A stretch of DNA of 64,000 bases, taken from NCBI GenBank assembly GCA_021155205.1, contig JAJNPS010000021.1, forward strand, positions 1 through 64,000, written 5' to 3'. The notes under the pieces are model-generated. The model made no database searches. It saw only the letters and a program-made list of their open reading frames with translations, and was not told the origin of the DNA. Both the position numbers and the translations under genes were made by a program. This DNA comes from Rhodobacterales bacterium. Its GTDB lineage: Bacteria; Pseudomonadota; Alphaproteobacteria; Rhodobacterales; Rhodobacteraceae. Positions 42,355 to 51,400 of this stretch are shown here, piece by piece (the stretch's first letter is position 1; the number at the start of each line of letters is the position of its first letter).

Positions 42355-45300
42355 TCAGGCCACCAAAGCCTCGGCCCGCTTCAGATCCACGCTGACCAGC
42401 TGGCTGACGCCCTGTTCGGCCATCGTGACACCATAGAGGCGGTCCATCCGCGACATCGTCACCGCATGGTGGGTGATGATCAGGAACCGCGTTTCGGTGC
42501 GGCGGGTCATTTCGTCCAGGAGATCACAGAACCGCGTCACGTTGGCATCGTCCAGCGGAGCATCAACCTCGTCCAGCACGCAGATCGGCGCGGGATTGGC
42601 AAGGAACACGGCAAAGATCAGCGCCAGTGCCGTCAGCGTCTGTTCGCCCCCGGACAAAAGGCTGAGCGTGGACAGCCGTTTTCCGGGCGGCTGGCACATG
42701 ATCTCCAGCCCCGCCTCCAGCGGATCGTCGCTCTCCACCATCACCAGCCGCGCCTCGCCACCCCCGAAGAGATGGGTGAAAAGCGTCGCGAAATTCGCGT
42801 TGACCTGTTCGAATGCCGTCAATAGCCGCTCGCGCCCTTCGCGGTTCAGTCCCGCGATCCCGGCGCGCAGTTTCTTGACGGCCTCTTCAAGGTCGACCTT
42901 TTCGTGCGACAGCGTGTCGTACTCCGCCTCCACCACCCTGGCATCCTCGGCGGCGCGCAGGTTGACTGCCCCCAAGGCCTCGCGCTGACGGCGCAGGCGC
43001 GTGACTTCGGTTTCCAGATGCGCGGCGTCGGGCAAGGCATCAGGGTCGGCGCGGAGCAGGACCAGCAATTCGGGCGGCTCGCACTCTGCCTCGACCCGGA
43101 TACGCTCGGCGGCGAGTTCGGTGGCGACAAGGGCAGCCTCGATCCGCGCCTCGTCCCGGGCGCGGGCCTCGCGCGCCTCACCCGCCGCGCGGTCGGCCTG
43201 GCGTTCTGCGTCCTGCGCCGCGCGCAAAGCGCCCTCAGCCGCAGCAAGCGCATCGGCAGCCTTGCGGCGGCGGACCTCGGCCACCTCGATGGCATCAACC
43301 ATTTCCGATCGCCGGGTCGCAAGCGTCGCAGGGACGGCCTCGGCGCGGGCAAGCTCCGCTTGCGTCTCCGCCTGGCGGACCGCCAATTCCTCGCTGCGGC
43401 GCGTCGCGGTCTCAAGCCGGTGGCGCCAGCCGGACAATTCCGTTGTCGCCGCTTGCCGACGCCGCAACCGGGCATCGCCCTCGCGGCGCAATTCGTCATG
43501 CGCGGACCGGCGCGTCAGCATGGTCAGCCGTGCTGCTTCAACCGCGATCTTGGCGGCATCGACGGCGGCGCGCGCATTGTCCAGATCATCGAGGCCCGCA
43601 AGCCCGGCCTCTGCCTCGGTCAGCCGCGCCCGGGCATCGGTTGCTTCGGCGGTATAGCGCGCTGCGGCCATCTCGGCCGCCTCGACCTTGCCACCTGCAA
43701 GCGACTTTTCGGCTTGCGCGCGCGACAGGGCGCGATGCGCCTCTGCCAGACGCTGGTCAGCGGACCGCCGTGCCTCGCGCGCCATCTGGTCGGCGCGGGT
43801 CAGGTCTGCCAGCCGCGCCTGCAGCGCCTCATGCGCGCGCAGTGCCCCTTCGGCGCGGGCGGCGGCATCTTCCAGATCACGCTTCAGTGCAACGAGGCGA
43901 TTGAGCTGTTCCAGACGCAACGCGGCGGTCGACGTCGCATCCTCGGCCGCCGAGGAAAACCCGTCCCAGCGCCACAGATCCCCCTCGACACTGACCAGCC
44001 GCTGGCCGGGGCGCAGATCGCCCTGCAGAGATGCGCCCAGATCCCGCGCGACGATGCCGACCTGCGACAGGCGGCGTTGCAGGACCGGGGCCGCTGCGAC
44101 CCTGGACGACAGCGCCTCGATCCCCGCGGGCAAGGCCTGATCGCTGGCATAGGCCGCAAGCGCCCGCCAGCCCGTCCGCGCGGCACCCTCGATCACCGGC
44201 GCGCGAAGATCGTCGGCCAATGCCGCCCCCAGCGCCTTTTCAAAGCCGGGCGTCACCTGCAGGCGGTCCATCAACTGCGCGCCAACGCGGGCCTCGCGCT
44301 CCATCAGACGGGCCAGCGCCTGCACCTCGGCGCGCATCGCGTTGGCCTCGCCCTCGGCGCCCGACCGTTGGGCGCGCGCCTCGGCCTCGCGGACCTGCGT
44401 ATCGCTGCGGGCGGTCTCCGCCTCGGCCAGTGCCGTTTCGGTGGCCTTCAGCAGGGCCTGGGCATCGGTCAGGGCGCGTTCGGATGCGGCCTCCGCCTCG
44501 GTCGCCGTCGCCAGACTGCGGCGCGCCTCGGCCTCGGCCTGATGCGCCCGCGCGGTCTCAGCCTCGGCGCGGTCAAGGCTCTGGCGCGTGTCGCCGATCA
44601 GGCGCTGGGCGGATTGGTGGCGGGCGGCCAGGCGGGCGGCATCCTCGGTCAGGACCGTCAGACCGGCTTCGACCTCGGACAACGCCGCCGCCGCCGCCGC
44701 CGCGATCTCGCCTGCTTCAGCCAGCCGCGCGTCATGCCCCTCGGCCCCCTTGGCCAACTGATCCAGTTCCCATTCCAGCTGGGTGATCGTTTCGCCCGCA
44801 TCGCGGTTCAACCCCGCCTCGCGCGCCATGTCCTGCGCCAGTTGCGCATCCCGCGCGACCAGCGTTGCAATCAGGTCCGTCGCGCGCTTTTCCTCATCCG
44901 CCAGCGCGTCACGCTGCAACTGCAGGCGTTGCAGGATGGTACCGGCGACCGCCTCTTCCTCGCGCAAGGACGGCAGACGTTCCTCGGCCTCGGCACGCGC
45001 GGCAGCGGCGGCACGGGCGACGCCCTCAACCTGCGATGCGCGCAGAACACTGGCGCGAAACGAAACCTCCGCCTCCGCGTGAACCAGATCGGCCTCGCGC
45101 CAGAGACGGTAAAGCAGCATTCCTTCCGTCCGGCGCAATTCCTCGGCGATCTCGCGGTAGCGTTCCGCTTGTTTCGCTTGCCGCACCAGCACCGACAACT
45201 GCTGCGCAAGGCTTTCCAGCACATCGTCGATGCGCGTGAGGTTGGCCTCAGTCGATTGCAGTTTCAGTTCCGCCTCGTGCCGACGCTGGTACAGGCCGGA

Positions 45301-45810
45301 AATCCCCGCTGCCTCTTCCAGTATCCGACGCCGCGATTTGGGCCGCGCGTTGATCAACTCCGATATCTGCCCTTGCCGCACCAGCGCAGGCGAATGCGAT
45401 CCGGTGGAGGCATCGGCAAACAGCATCTGCACATCGCGGGCGCGGGCTTCCTTGCCATTGGTCTTGTAGGCCGACCCGATGTCGCGGGTGATCCGGCGCA
45501 CGATCTCGATCTGGTCAGCCTCGTTGAACCCCGATGGCGCCAGCCGTTCTGTATTGTCGATGACCAGCGCCACCTCGGCAAAGTGCCGCGCCCCGCGCGT
45601 GGCGGCCCCGTTGAAGATGACGTCCTCCATCCCGTCGCCGCGCATCGCCGTGGGGCGGTTCTCGCCCATCACCCAGCGCAACGCTTCCAGAAGGTTGGAC
45701 TTGCCGCAGCCGTTGGGACCGACAACGCCGGTCAGCCCCTGATGGATCACCAGATCCGTCGGGTCGACAAAGCTTTTGAAGCCATTGAGCCGTAGCCGCG
45801 TGAATCGCAA
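42355..45810 (-). CDS. smc: Chromosome segregation protein SMC
   Basis: SMC (1151 aa) is the ATPase of the bacterial condensin that compacts and segregates the chromosome with ScpAB. Walker A GPNGCGKSNLLEALRW lies near residue 31. The C-terminal signature LLSGGEQTLTALALIFAV and Walker B ICVLDEVDAPLDDANV complete the head. Two long Ala/Glu/Arg-rich coiled coils flank a hinge around residues 500-630. The start is TTG at 45808-45810: no ATG or GTG lies between it and the upstream in-frame stop, and MRFTRLRLNGFKSFVDP is the family start. Confidence 0.97.
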   Translation of the reverse strand: MRFTRLRLNGFKSFVDPTDLVIHQGLTGVVGPNGCGKSNLLEALRWVMGENRPTAMRGDGMEDVIFNGAATRGARHFAEVALVIDNTERLAPSGFNEADQIEIVRRITRDIGSAYKTNGKEARARDVQMLFADASTGSHSPALVRQGQISELINARPKSRRRILEEAAGISGLYQRRHEAELKLQSTEANLTRIDDVLESLAQQLSVLVRQAKQAERYREIAEELRRTEGMLLYRLWREADLVHAEAEVSFRASVLRASQVEGVARAAAAARAEAEERLPSLREEEAVAGTILQRLQLQRDALADEEKRATDLIATLVARDAQLAQDMAREAGLNRDAGETITQLEWELDQLAKGAEGHDARLAEAGEIAAAAAAALSEVEAGLTVLTEDAARLAARHQSAQRLIGDTRQSLDRAEAETARAHQAEAEARRSLATATEAEAASERALTDAQALLKATETALAEAETARSDTQVREAEARAQRSGAEGEANAMRAEVQALARLMEREARVGAQLMDRLQVTPGFEKALGAALADDLRAPVIEGAARTGWRALAAYASDQALPAGIEALSSRVAAAPVLQRRLSQVGIVARDLGASLQGDLRPGQRLVSVEGDLWRWDGFSSAAEDATSTAALRLEQLNRLVALKRDLEDAAARAEGALRAHEALQARLADLTRADQMAREARRSADQRLAEAHRALSRAQAEKSLAGGKVEAAEMAAARYTAEATDARARLTEAEAGLAGLDDLDNARAAVDAAKIAVEAARLTMLTRRSAHDELRREGDARLRRRQAATTELSGWRHRLETATRRSEELAVRQAETQAELARAEAVPATLATRRSEMVDAIEVAEVRRRKAADALAAAEGALRAAQDAERQADRAAGEAREARARDEARIEAALVATELAAERIRVEAECEPPELLVLLRADPDALPDAAHLETEVTRLRRQREALGAVNLRAAEDARVVEAEYDTLSHEKVDLEEAVKKLRAGIAGLNREGRERLLTAFEQVNANFATLFTHLFGGGEARLVMVESDDPLEAGLEIMCQPPGKRLSTLSLLSGGEQTLTALALIFAVFLANPAPICVLDEVDAPLDDANVTRFCDLLDEMTRRTETRFLIITHHAVTMSRMDRLYGVTMAEQGVSQLVSVDLKRAEALVA

Positions 45811-45928
45811 ACGTTTGGTCCCGATGATTCCAGTTTCTCGGTGGCATCGTCAGGTCTGGGGCGCGATGAGTCAACCCGGACACCCCGCATATGGCAGAGA
45901 CTGGCAACTTGTCCCCAACATCTTGCGG

Positions 45929-47947
45929 CTAAAGTCTTGCCGCCAGGCGCGCGCCTTGATCAATTGCACGCTTGGCGTCCAGTTCGTCCGCGCGTTCCGC
46001 GCCACCGATCAGATGAAAGGGGATGCCTTTCGCGATCAGCCCATCCGCCAGCCGTCGGTCAGGCACCTGCCCCGCGCAAAGGACGACGGTATCGACATCA
46101 AGGGTTTCGGTCAGGCCATCCCGGCTTATGCCCAGCCCTTGCGCAGTGATCCCGTGATAGGTCACGCCCCCCCACATCTGCACGCCGCGCTGTTTCAGCC
46201 GGGTGCGGTGGATCCAGCCGGTGGTCTTGCCCAGGCCCTTGCCGGGCGCACCGGGGCTGCGCTGCAACAGCCAGATGGTCCGCTCCGGGACGTCAGGACG
46301 TCCGCCGTCCGGGGTCAACCCGCCGCGCGCCACCGCCGGGTCGGCCACGCCCCATTCGCGCCGCCATCGGATCGCGTCGAGGGTGGCACTTCGGCCCGGT
46401 CCTCGCAGCAGGAACTCTGCCACGTCAAACCCGATCCCGCCCGCGCCGATGATCGCCACGCGCCGCCCGACAGGCGCGCCTTGCAGGACATCGAGGTAGT
46501 GCAAGACCCGTGCGCCGCCGCTTGCCGGGATTTCGGGTTCGCGGGGCCGAACGCCGGTTGCAACGATGACCTCGTCATGGGCGTCGATCATGGCGGGCGT
46601 CGCAGGCGTATTCAGCAGCACTTCGACCCGCCGCAACAACAACATCGCCTTGAACCAGTCGACAAGGCCATGAAATTCCTCTTTCCCCGGTACAACGCGC
46701 GCCAGTTTCATCTGACCTCCGACCTCGCCCGACGCCTCGAACAGCGTGACAAGGTGCCCGCGCTCTGCCGCGACCATTGCCGCCATCATGCCCGCAGGAC
46801 CGGCACCCACCACCGCGATGCGTTTGGGGCTGGCGGTCGGTGCATAGGCCAGTTCCGTCTCGGCGCAGGCGCGCGGGTTGACCAGACAGGAACTGACCTT
46901 GCCCGCAAAGGTGTGGTCCAGACAGGCCTGGTTGCACGCGATGCAGGGCGCAATCTCGGCCGCCCGGCCCGTCGCTGCCTTGGCCACAAAGTCGGCATCG
47001 GCCAGAAAGGGCCGTGCCATCGACACCATGTCCGCCTGCCCTGCCGCAAGGATCGCCTCGGCCATTTCGGGCCGGTTGATGCGGTTGGTGGCAATGACGG
47101 GGATCGTCACCTCGCCTTTCAGCCGCGCCGTCAGGCCAACAAAGGCGGCGCGGGGAACCGAGGTGGCGATGGTGGGCACCCGGGCCTCGTGCCAGCCGAT
47201 GCCGGAATTGAACACATCCGCCCCCGCCGCCTGCACCGCGCGGGCAAGGGTGGCGATCTCGTCCCAGCTTGACCCGTCCGGCACAAGGTCGATCAGGGAA
47301 ATACGGTAGACCAGCAGGAAATCCCGACCCACCGCCCGCCGGATGCGGGCAACGACCTCGACAGGCAGGCGCATGCGGTTCTGATAGCTGCCGCCCCAGT
47401 CATCGGTACGCCGGTTGGTATGGGTGACGAGAAACTGGTTGAGGAAATAGCCCTCGGACCCCATCACTTCGACCCCGTCATAGCCCGCATCCTGCGCGCG
47501 GGTTGCGGCCGTGACCATGTCTGCGACCTGCTTTTCGATCCCCGCGGCATCCAGTTCGCGCGGCCGGAACGGCGAGATCGGGGACTTGATCGCGCTTGGC
47601 GCGACGCAGTCGCGGCCATAGGCATACCGCCCGGCATGCAGGATCTGCATCGCGATCCGGCCCCCGGCGTCATGCACGCGGTCGGTCACGGTCCGGTGGT
47701 TGGCGCTGTCCTTTGGCGTGAAAAGGCCGGCGGCACCGGGAAAGACCCGGCCTTCGGCATTCGGGGCCATGCCGCCCGTCACCATCAGGCCGATCCCGCC
47801 CCGCGCACGAGTGGCGTAGAACTCCGCAACCCGGTTCCAGTCGCCGGTTTCCTCCAGCCCCGTATGCATCGACCCCATGACGACGCGGTTGGGCAGCGTC
47901 AGATGCGCAAGGCGGATCGGCTGGAAAAGATGCGGATAATCTGTCAC
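45929..47947 (-). CDS. fadH: NADPH-dependent 2,4-dienoyl-CoA reductase
   Basis: This 672-aa multidomain enzyme reduces 2,4-dienoyl-CoA during oxidation of unsaturated fatty acids. An Old Yellow Enzyme barrel (FMN) opens with YPHLFQPIRLAHLTLPNRVV and includes the LHAGRYAYG loop. A [4Fe-4S] cluster motif CxxCxxxC...C follows in CIACNQACLDHTFAGKVSSC. FAD- and NADPH-binding domains have VVGAGPAGMMAA and AIIGAGGIGFDVAEF. The start is a GTG at 47945-47947 giving the family N-terminus. Related OYE-type oxidoreductases remain possible. Confidence 0.9.
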   Translation of the reverse strand: MTDYPHLFQPIRLAHLTLPNRVVMGSMHTGLEETGDWNRVAEFYATRARGGIGLMVTGGMAPNAEGRVFPGAAGLFTPKDSANHRTVTDRVHDAGGRIAMQILHAGRYAYGRDCVAPSAIKSPISPFRPRELDAAGIEKQVADMVTAATRAQDAGYDGVEVMGSEGYFLNQFLVTHTNRRTDDWGGSYQNRMRLPVEVVARIRRAVGRDFLLVYRISLIDLVPDGSSWDEIATLARAVQAAGADVFNSGIGWHEARVPTIATSVPRAAFVGLTARLKGEVTIPVIATNRINRPEMAEAILAAGQADMVSMARPFLADADFVAKAATGRAAEIAPCIACNQACLDHTFAGKVSSCLVNPRACAETELAYAPTASPKRIAVVGAGPAGMMAAMVAAERGHLVTLFEASGEVGGQMKLARVVPGKEEFHGLVDWFKAMLLLRRVEVLLNTPATPAMIDAHDEVIVATGVRPREPEIPASGGARVLHYLDVLQGAPVGRRVAIIGAGGIGFDVAEFLLRGPGRSATLDAIRWRREWGVADPAVARGGLTPDGGRPDVPERTIWLLQRSPGAPGKGLGKTTGWIHRTRLKQRGVQMWGGVTYHGITAQGLGISRDGLTETLDVDTVVLCAGQVPDRRLADGLIAKGIPFHLIGGAERADELDAKRAIDQGARLAARL

Positions 47948-48011
47948 CTGCGCGCGCCCTTCCGCGACAGTCTGCGGGCCGGATCGGCGCGTGTCACCCC
48001 CGGACCCCGCG

Positions 48012-48656
48012 TCAAAGGCCCAGAAGGCCAGGCAGGTCGCCCATGTCGGTAAAGATCCGCGCACCGGCAGCAACCAGCGCGGGGTTTACCGCGTGGGGGG
48101 CATACCCGAAACACGGAATGCCTGCCGCACGCGCGGCCAGCGCGCCGCTGGCGCTGTCCTCGATCACCACGCAATCGGCAGGGTCCACGCCCAGCGCGCG
48201 GGCAGCGTGCAGGTACACGTCCGGCGCGGGCTTGGGGGCGCCCAGCGCCTGCCCCGAATAGACATGGCCGCCGAACCGCTCCACCAGCCCATGCTGGCCC
48301 AGCGTCACCGCCATCTTGGCCATCGGCCCGTTGGACCCCATCGCATAGGGAATGCTCGCCGCATCCAGCCGGTCGAGAACGGCCAGGATGCCGGGGATCA
48401 GCAGCACGCCTTGGGCCAGCCGCGCGTTCAGGCGGTCATAGAACCCCGCGACCCAGTCGGGCGGCAGGGTCGCCCCCAGCGTCCGCGCCCGTGCCGCCAG
48501 ACCTTCGGCGGTCGCCCCGACCCAGTTGGTTTCCAGATCGTGCAGCGTGACCCGCAGACCTGCTGCTGCGAACTCTTCCTGAAACATCAGGAATGTCGGT
48601 CCCTCGCTGTCGACGACCACGCCGTCGCAATCGAACAATACGGCTTTGGGCGTCAT
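48012..48656 (-). CDS. HAD family phosphatase
   Basis: This 214-aa protein belongs to the beta-phosphoglucomutase-like HAD group. The nucleophile motif is LFDCDGVVVDSE (Asp9 and Asp11), motif II is MGSNGP, the Lys is in LGAPKPAPDVYL and motif IV is VVIEDSASGALAA. A helical cap lies between residues 16 and 85. The substrate is probably a small sugar phosphate. It overlaps the rsmD stop by four bases. Confidence 0.87.
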   Translation of the reverse strand: MTPKAVLFDCDGVVVDSEGPTFLMFQEEFAAAGLRVTLHDLETNWVGATAEGLAARARTLGATLPPDWVAGFYDRLNARLAQGVLLIPGILAVLDRLDAASIPYAMGSNGPMAKMAVTLGQHGLVERFGGHVYSGQALGAPKPAPDVYLHAARALGVDPADCVVIEDSASGALAARAAGIPCFGYAPHAVNPALVAAGARIFTDMGDLPGLLGL

Positions 48657-49222
48657 GCTTCGGCTTTCAGAAGGGTGACGATGGTATCGCCGTATCGGCG
48701 CTGATCCGCCATGTCAAAACCCGGCGGGACTTTCGGCGCGGTGCTCTCCTCCCAGACCACCATTGCGACCGGTGCCAGCCAGCCCTGGGTCAGCGCCTCG
48801 GTCAGTGCCGCTTCACCCAGCCCCTTGCCGTAGGGCGGATCAAGGAACACAAGCGAGTGCGGCGCGCCAGCGTTGGGACCCAACCTGGTGGCGTCGCGCT
48901 TGATCACGGCTGCACGCTCCTCGCCCCGCATCAGCGCCACGTTGCGCCGGATAAGCGCCAGCGCGACTGTCCCGTCATCGACAAAGGTTGCGCTGGCGGC
49001 CCCGCGCGACAACGCCTCCAGTCCCAGCGCGCCGGTCCCGGCAAAGAGGTCGAGCACCCGCGCGCCCGCGACGGGGTTGCCATATCCGCCATTGATCAAG
49101 AGGTTGAAGATCGCCTCGCGCACGCGGTCCGACGTCGGGCGCAGATGCGCCCTGGCGTCACCAATCCCTACCGGGGCAAGATGCAGCCCACGCGACGCCC
49201 CGCCAATGATGCGCATCGTCAT
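48653..49222 (-). CDS. rsmD: 16S rRNA (guanine(966)-N(2))-methyltransferase
   Basis: RsmD (189 aa) methylates G966 of 16S rRNA. MRIIGGASRGLHL, RPTSDRVREAIFNLL, the SAM motif DLFAGTGALGLEALSRGA and the catalytic LVFLDPPYGKG are diagnostic. Two ATGs two codons apart are possible starts (49222 or 49216). It is translationally coupled to the downstream phosphatase gene. Confidence 0.95.
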   Translation of the reverse strand: MTMRIIGGASRGLHLAPVGIGDARAHLRPTSDRVREAIFNLLINGGYGNPVAGARVLDLFAGTGALGLEALSRGAASATFVDDGTVALALIRRNVALMRGEERAAVIKRDATRLGPNAGAPHSLVFLDPPYGKGLGEAALTEALTQGWLAPVAMVVWEESTAPKVPPGFDMADQRRYGDTIVTLLKAEA

Positions 49223-49239
49223 GGGTCAGGCCCGCAGGA

Positions 49240-50445
49240 TCACTTGAGCAGCGCCTTGAGGTTTGTCTGCGCATCCGCGATGACGACCGGATCGGGCGAT
49301 TTTCCCATCTCGATCAATCGCTTGCCCACCATATAGGCCCGGCTGTCGTTCATCGCATCGACCGCGAGCAGCGTGTCCTCCCGATAGTACCAGAAGGACA
49401 CCGCGTCGCCCTCGCCGGCCCTTGTGACGATCCGGTCGTAGCCTGCATTCAGTCCGGCGATCTGCAACTTGCAGTCATACTGGTCCGACCAGAACCATGG
49501 CAGGGCGTGATAGGGCGCATCCGCCCCCGTGATGTTGGCGGCCACCGCCTCGGCCTGATCAATCGCGTTGCCAACCGATTCCAGCCGCAGCCGCCCGCCC
49601 TTCCACGGGAAGGACGCACAGTCCCCCGCCGCCCAGATATGCGGGTCCGACGTCCGCCCATGGGCATCGGTCGCAATGCCGTTGTCCAGCGCCAACCCGG
49701 CGGCTTCGGCAAGGTCTGTCGCCGGGCGGATGCCGATGCCGAGGATCACGAAATCGGCCGGCAGTTCACGCCCGTCCGCCAGCCGCACCCCGGTCACGTG
49801 GGTCTCGCCCAGAATCCGCTCCAGTCCGACCCCTTCAAGGATCTTTGCCCCATGCGCCTGATGCAGCGCGCGGAAATAGTTCGATGTCTCGGGTGCCGCG
49901 ACCCGTTGCAGGATGCGGGGTGCGGCCTCGATCACCGTCACGTCGAGGCCCAGTTTCGACGCCACCGCCGCCCCTTCCAGCCCGATATAGCCGCCGCCCA
50001 CGATGACGACGCGGGCACCGGGGACAAAGCGGTGCTTTTTCGCCTTCACGTCCAGAAGGGTGCGCACGACATGGACGCCGGGCAATGCGCCCCCGATGGC
50101 GGCGGGCAGCTGGCGCGGGATCGACCCCGTCGCCAGCACAAGGTCGTCATAGGAAACAGCATCACCCGCGACCGTCACCGTCCGGGCGGCGCGGTCAATC
50201 GACGTCACCGGCGCACCGAGGCGCAACGAGATGTTCTGTTCGTCGTAGAATTCGGCGGACCGCAGCCACAGGCGCTCTTCGCCCAGCTCCCCCAAGAGGT
50301 ATCCCTTCGACAAGGGCGGGCGCTGATAGGGGGGGGCCGCCTCATCGCCGATCAGGGTAATCGCGCCCCGGTGGCCAAGGCTGCGCAGTTTGGCGGCAAG
50401 GGCCGCAGCGGCCTGACCAGCACCCACGACGACGACATTGCTCAT
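49240..50445 (-). CDS. Ferredoxin reductase-like flavoprotein
   Basis: This 401-aa FAD/NAD(P)-dependent oxidoreductase resembles the ferredoxin or rubredoxin reductases of P450 and dioxygenase systems. VVVVGAGQAAAALAAKLRSL binds FAD, VVIVGGGYIGLEGAAVASKL binds NAD(P)H, and the second FAD block reads IWAAGDCASFP. A C-terminal reductase domain has WFWSDQYDCKLQIAGL. No ferredoxin or oxygenase gene is next to it. GGAG six bases before the ATG at 50445 supports this start over a GTG five codons upstream. Confidence 0.87.
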   Translation of the reverse strand: MSNVVVVGAGQAAAALAAKLRSLGHRGAITLIGDEAAPPYQRPPLSKGYLLGELGEERLWLRSAEFYDEQNISLRLGAPVTSIDRAARTVTVAGDAVSYDDLVLATGSIPRQLPAAIGGALPGVHVVRTLLDVKAKKHRFVPGARVVIVGGGYIGLEGAAVASKLGLDVTVIEAAPRILQRVAAPETSNYFRALHQAHGAKILEGVGLERILGETHVTGVRLADGRELPADFVILGIGIRPATDLAEAAGLALDNGIATDAHGRTSDPHIWAAGDCASFPWKGGRLRLESVGNAIDQAEAVAANITGADAPYHALPWFWSDQYDCKLQIAGLNAGYDRIVTRAGEGDAVSFWYYREDTLLAVDAMNDSRAYMVGKRLIEMGKSPDPVVIADAQTNLKALLK

Positions 50446-50536
50446 TCCATACTCCGGCACGATGGTTGCGCTGGTCGCGGCGCGGGGCCGACCCTATATC
50501 CCAAGGCATCCGTAACGCAATCTGATGGGGTTTGAA

Positions 50537-51022
50537 ATGACGATGACCATAGGAGGCAGCCTGCCCGACGCCGATCTTGTGACGATGGGGGCGAACGGCC
50601 CGGAAACGGTGTCGCTGGCGGCAAGGCTAAAGGGCCGCAAGGTCGTGGTCTTTGGCCTGCCCGGCGCCTTTACCGGGCCCTGCACGACAGCGCATATCCC
50701 GTCTTTCATCCGCACCGCCGACAAGTTCCGTGCCAAGGGTGTCGAGGAGATCATCTGCATCTCTGTCAACGACCCCTTCGTGCTGAAGGCCTGGGGCGAG
50801 GCGACCGGGGCGACCAAGGCCGGGATCACACACCTGGGCGACGCAGACGGCACGCTGACGCATGCCCTGGGGATGGAGTTCACCGCCCCGCAACTGGGCC
50901 TGATCGGGCGGTCCAACCGCTATGCGCTGGTGCTGGACAACGGGGTCATCACCCATGCCAGCATCGACAAGCCGGGTGAATGCAACATTTCCACCGGCGA
51001 GGCGCTGCTGGAGAAACTTTAG
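50537..51022 (+). CDS. Peroxiredoxin, Prx5 type
   Basis: This 161-aa protein is a thiol peroxidase of the Prx5 family. The peroxidatic Cys is in GLPGAFTGPCTTAHIPSF, with the Thr that supports catalysis three residues before it. A second Cys in KPGECNISTGEALL near the C-terminus may resolve the sulfenate. The ATG at 50537 follows GGGG with good spacing; ATG 50525 would add four residues. Its stop overlaps that of the convergent pterin dehydratase gene. Confidence 0.9.
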   Translation: MTMTIGGSLPDADLVTMGANGPETVSLAARLKGRKVVVFGLPGAFTGPCTTAHIPSFIRTADKFRAKGVEEIICISVNDPFVLKAWGEATGATKAGITHLGDADGTLTHALGMEFTAPQLGLIGRSNRYALVLDNGVITHASIDKPGECNISTGEALLEKL

Positions 51023-51384
51023 CGCCGTGCGGCCTTGATCTGGCACAGCGCCAGGATCGGGGCGGTCAGGTCACGCTGGACCTCGGCCGCCCCGGCAAAG
51101 GCATCCATCCTTGCCGCCAGTTGCAGGTCCAGCGCCGACAGGCCATGGCAGTCATGCGTGGTCAGCGTCACATCCACGACGTTGTAGACATTGCGCCATT
51201 CGGGATGGTGGTTCATCGCTTCGGCTGCCAGTGCCGCGCGCGACATGAAGCCCCAGGCCTCGGAAAAGTTACGGAACTTCAATATCTTGCGGATGGCATC
51301 GCGCCCCTCGACCGCGCCCCACCCGGTTTCGCCCAAGGCGGGCAGCGCGGCCTCGCGCTCGGCATTGGTCAGACGGTCGGCCAT
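51019..51384 (-). CDS. phhB: 4a-hydroxytetrahydrobiopterin dehydratase
   Basis: The N-terminal 95 residues or so match pterin-4a-carbinolamine dehydratase, which recycles the pterin cofactor of phenylalanine hydroxylase. The active-site block AEAMNHHPEWRNVYN, with the His pair, and VTLTTHDCHGLSALDLQLA are intact. The protein is 121 aa, longer than the usual 95-100, because of a C-terminal tail ending LCQIKAARR. The ATG at 51384 is preferred over an upstream one that adds 20 unrelated residues. No phhA lies in the window. Confidence 0.9.
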   Translation of the reverse strand: MADRLTNAEREAALPALGETGWGAVEGRDAIRKILKFRNFSEAWGFMSRAALAAEAMNHHPEWRNVYNVVDVTLTTHDCHGLSALDLQLAARMDAFAGAAEVQRDLTAPILALCQIKAARR

Positions 51385-51400
51385 GGCATGTCCTTTGCGG

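Noticed and set aside
42904..45795. A 963-codon open frame on the plus strand opposite smc
   Set aside because: It is the antisense of the SMC coiled coils; the high-GC codon bias of smc keeps the opposite frame open. Its translation is low-complexity Arg/Gly/His-rich and has no domain.
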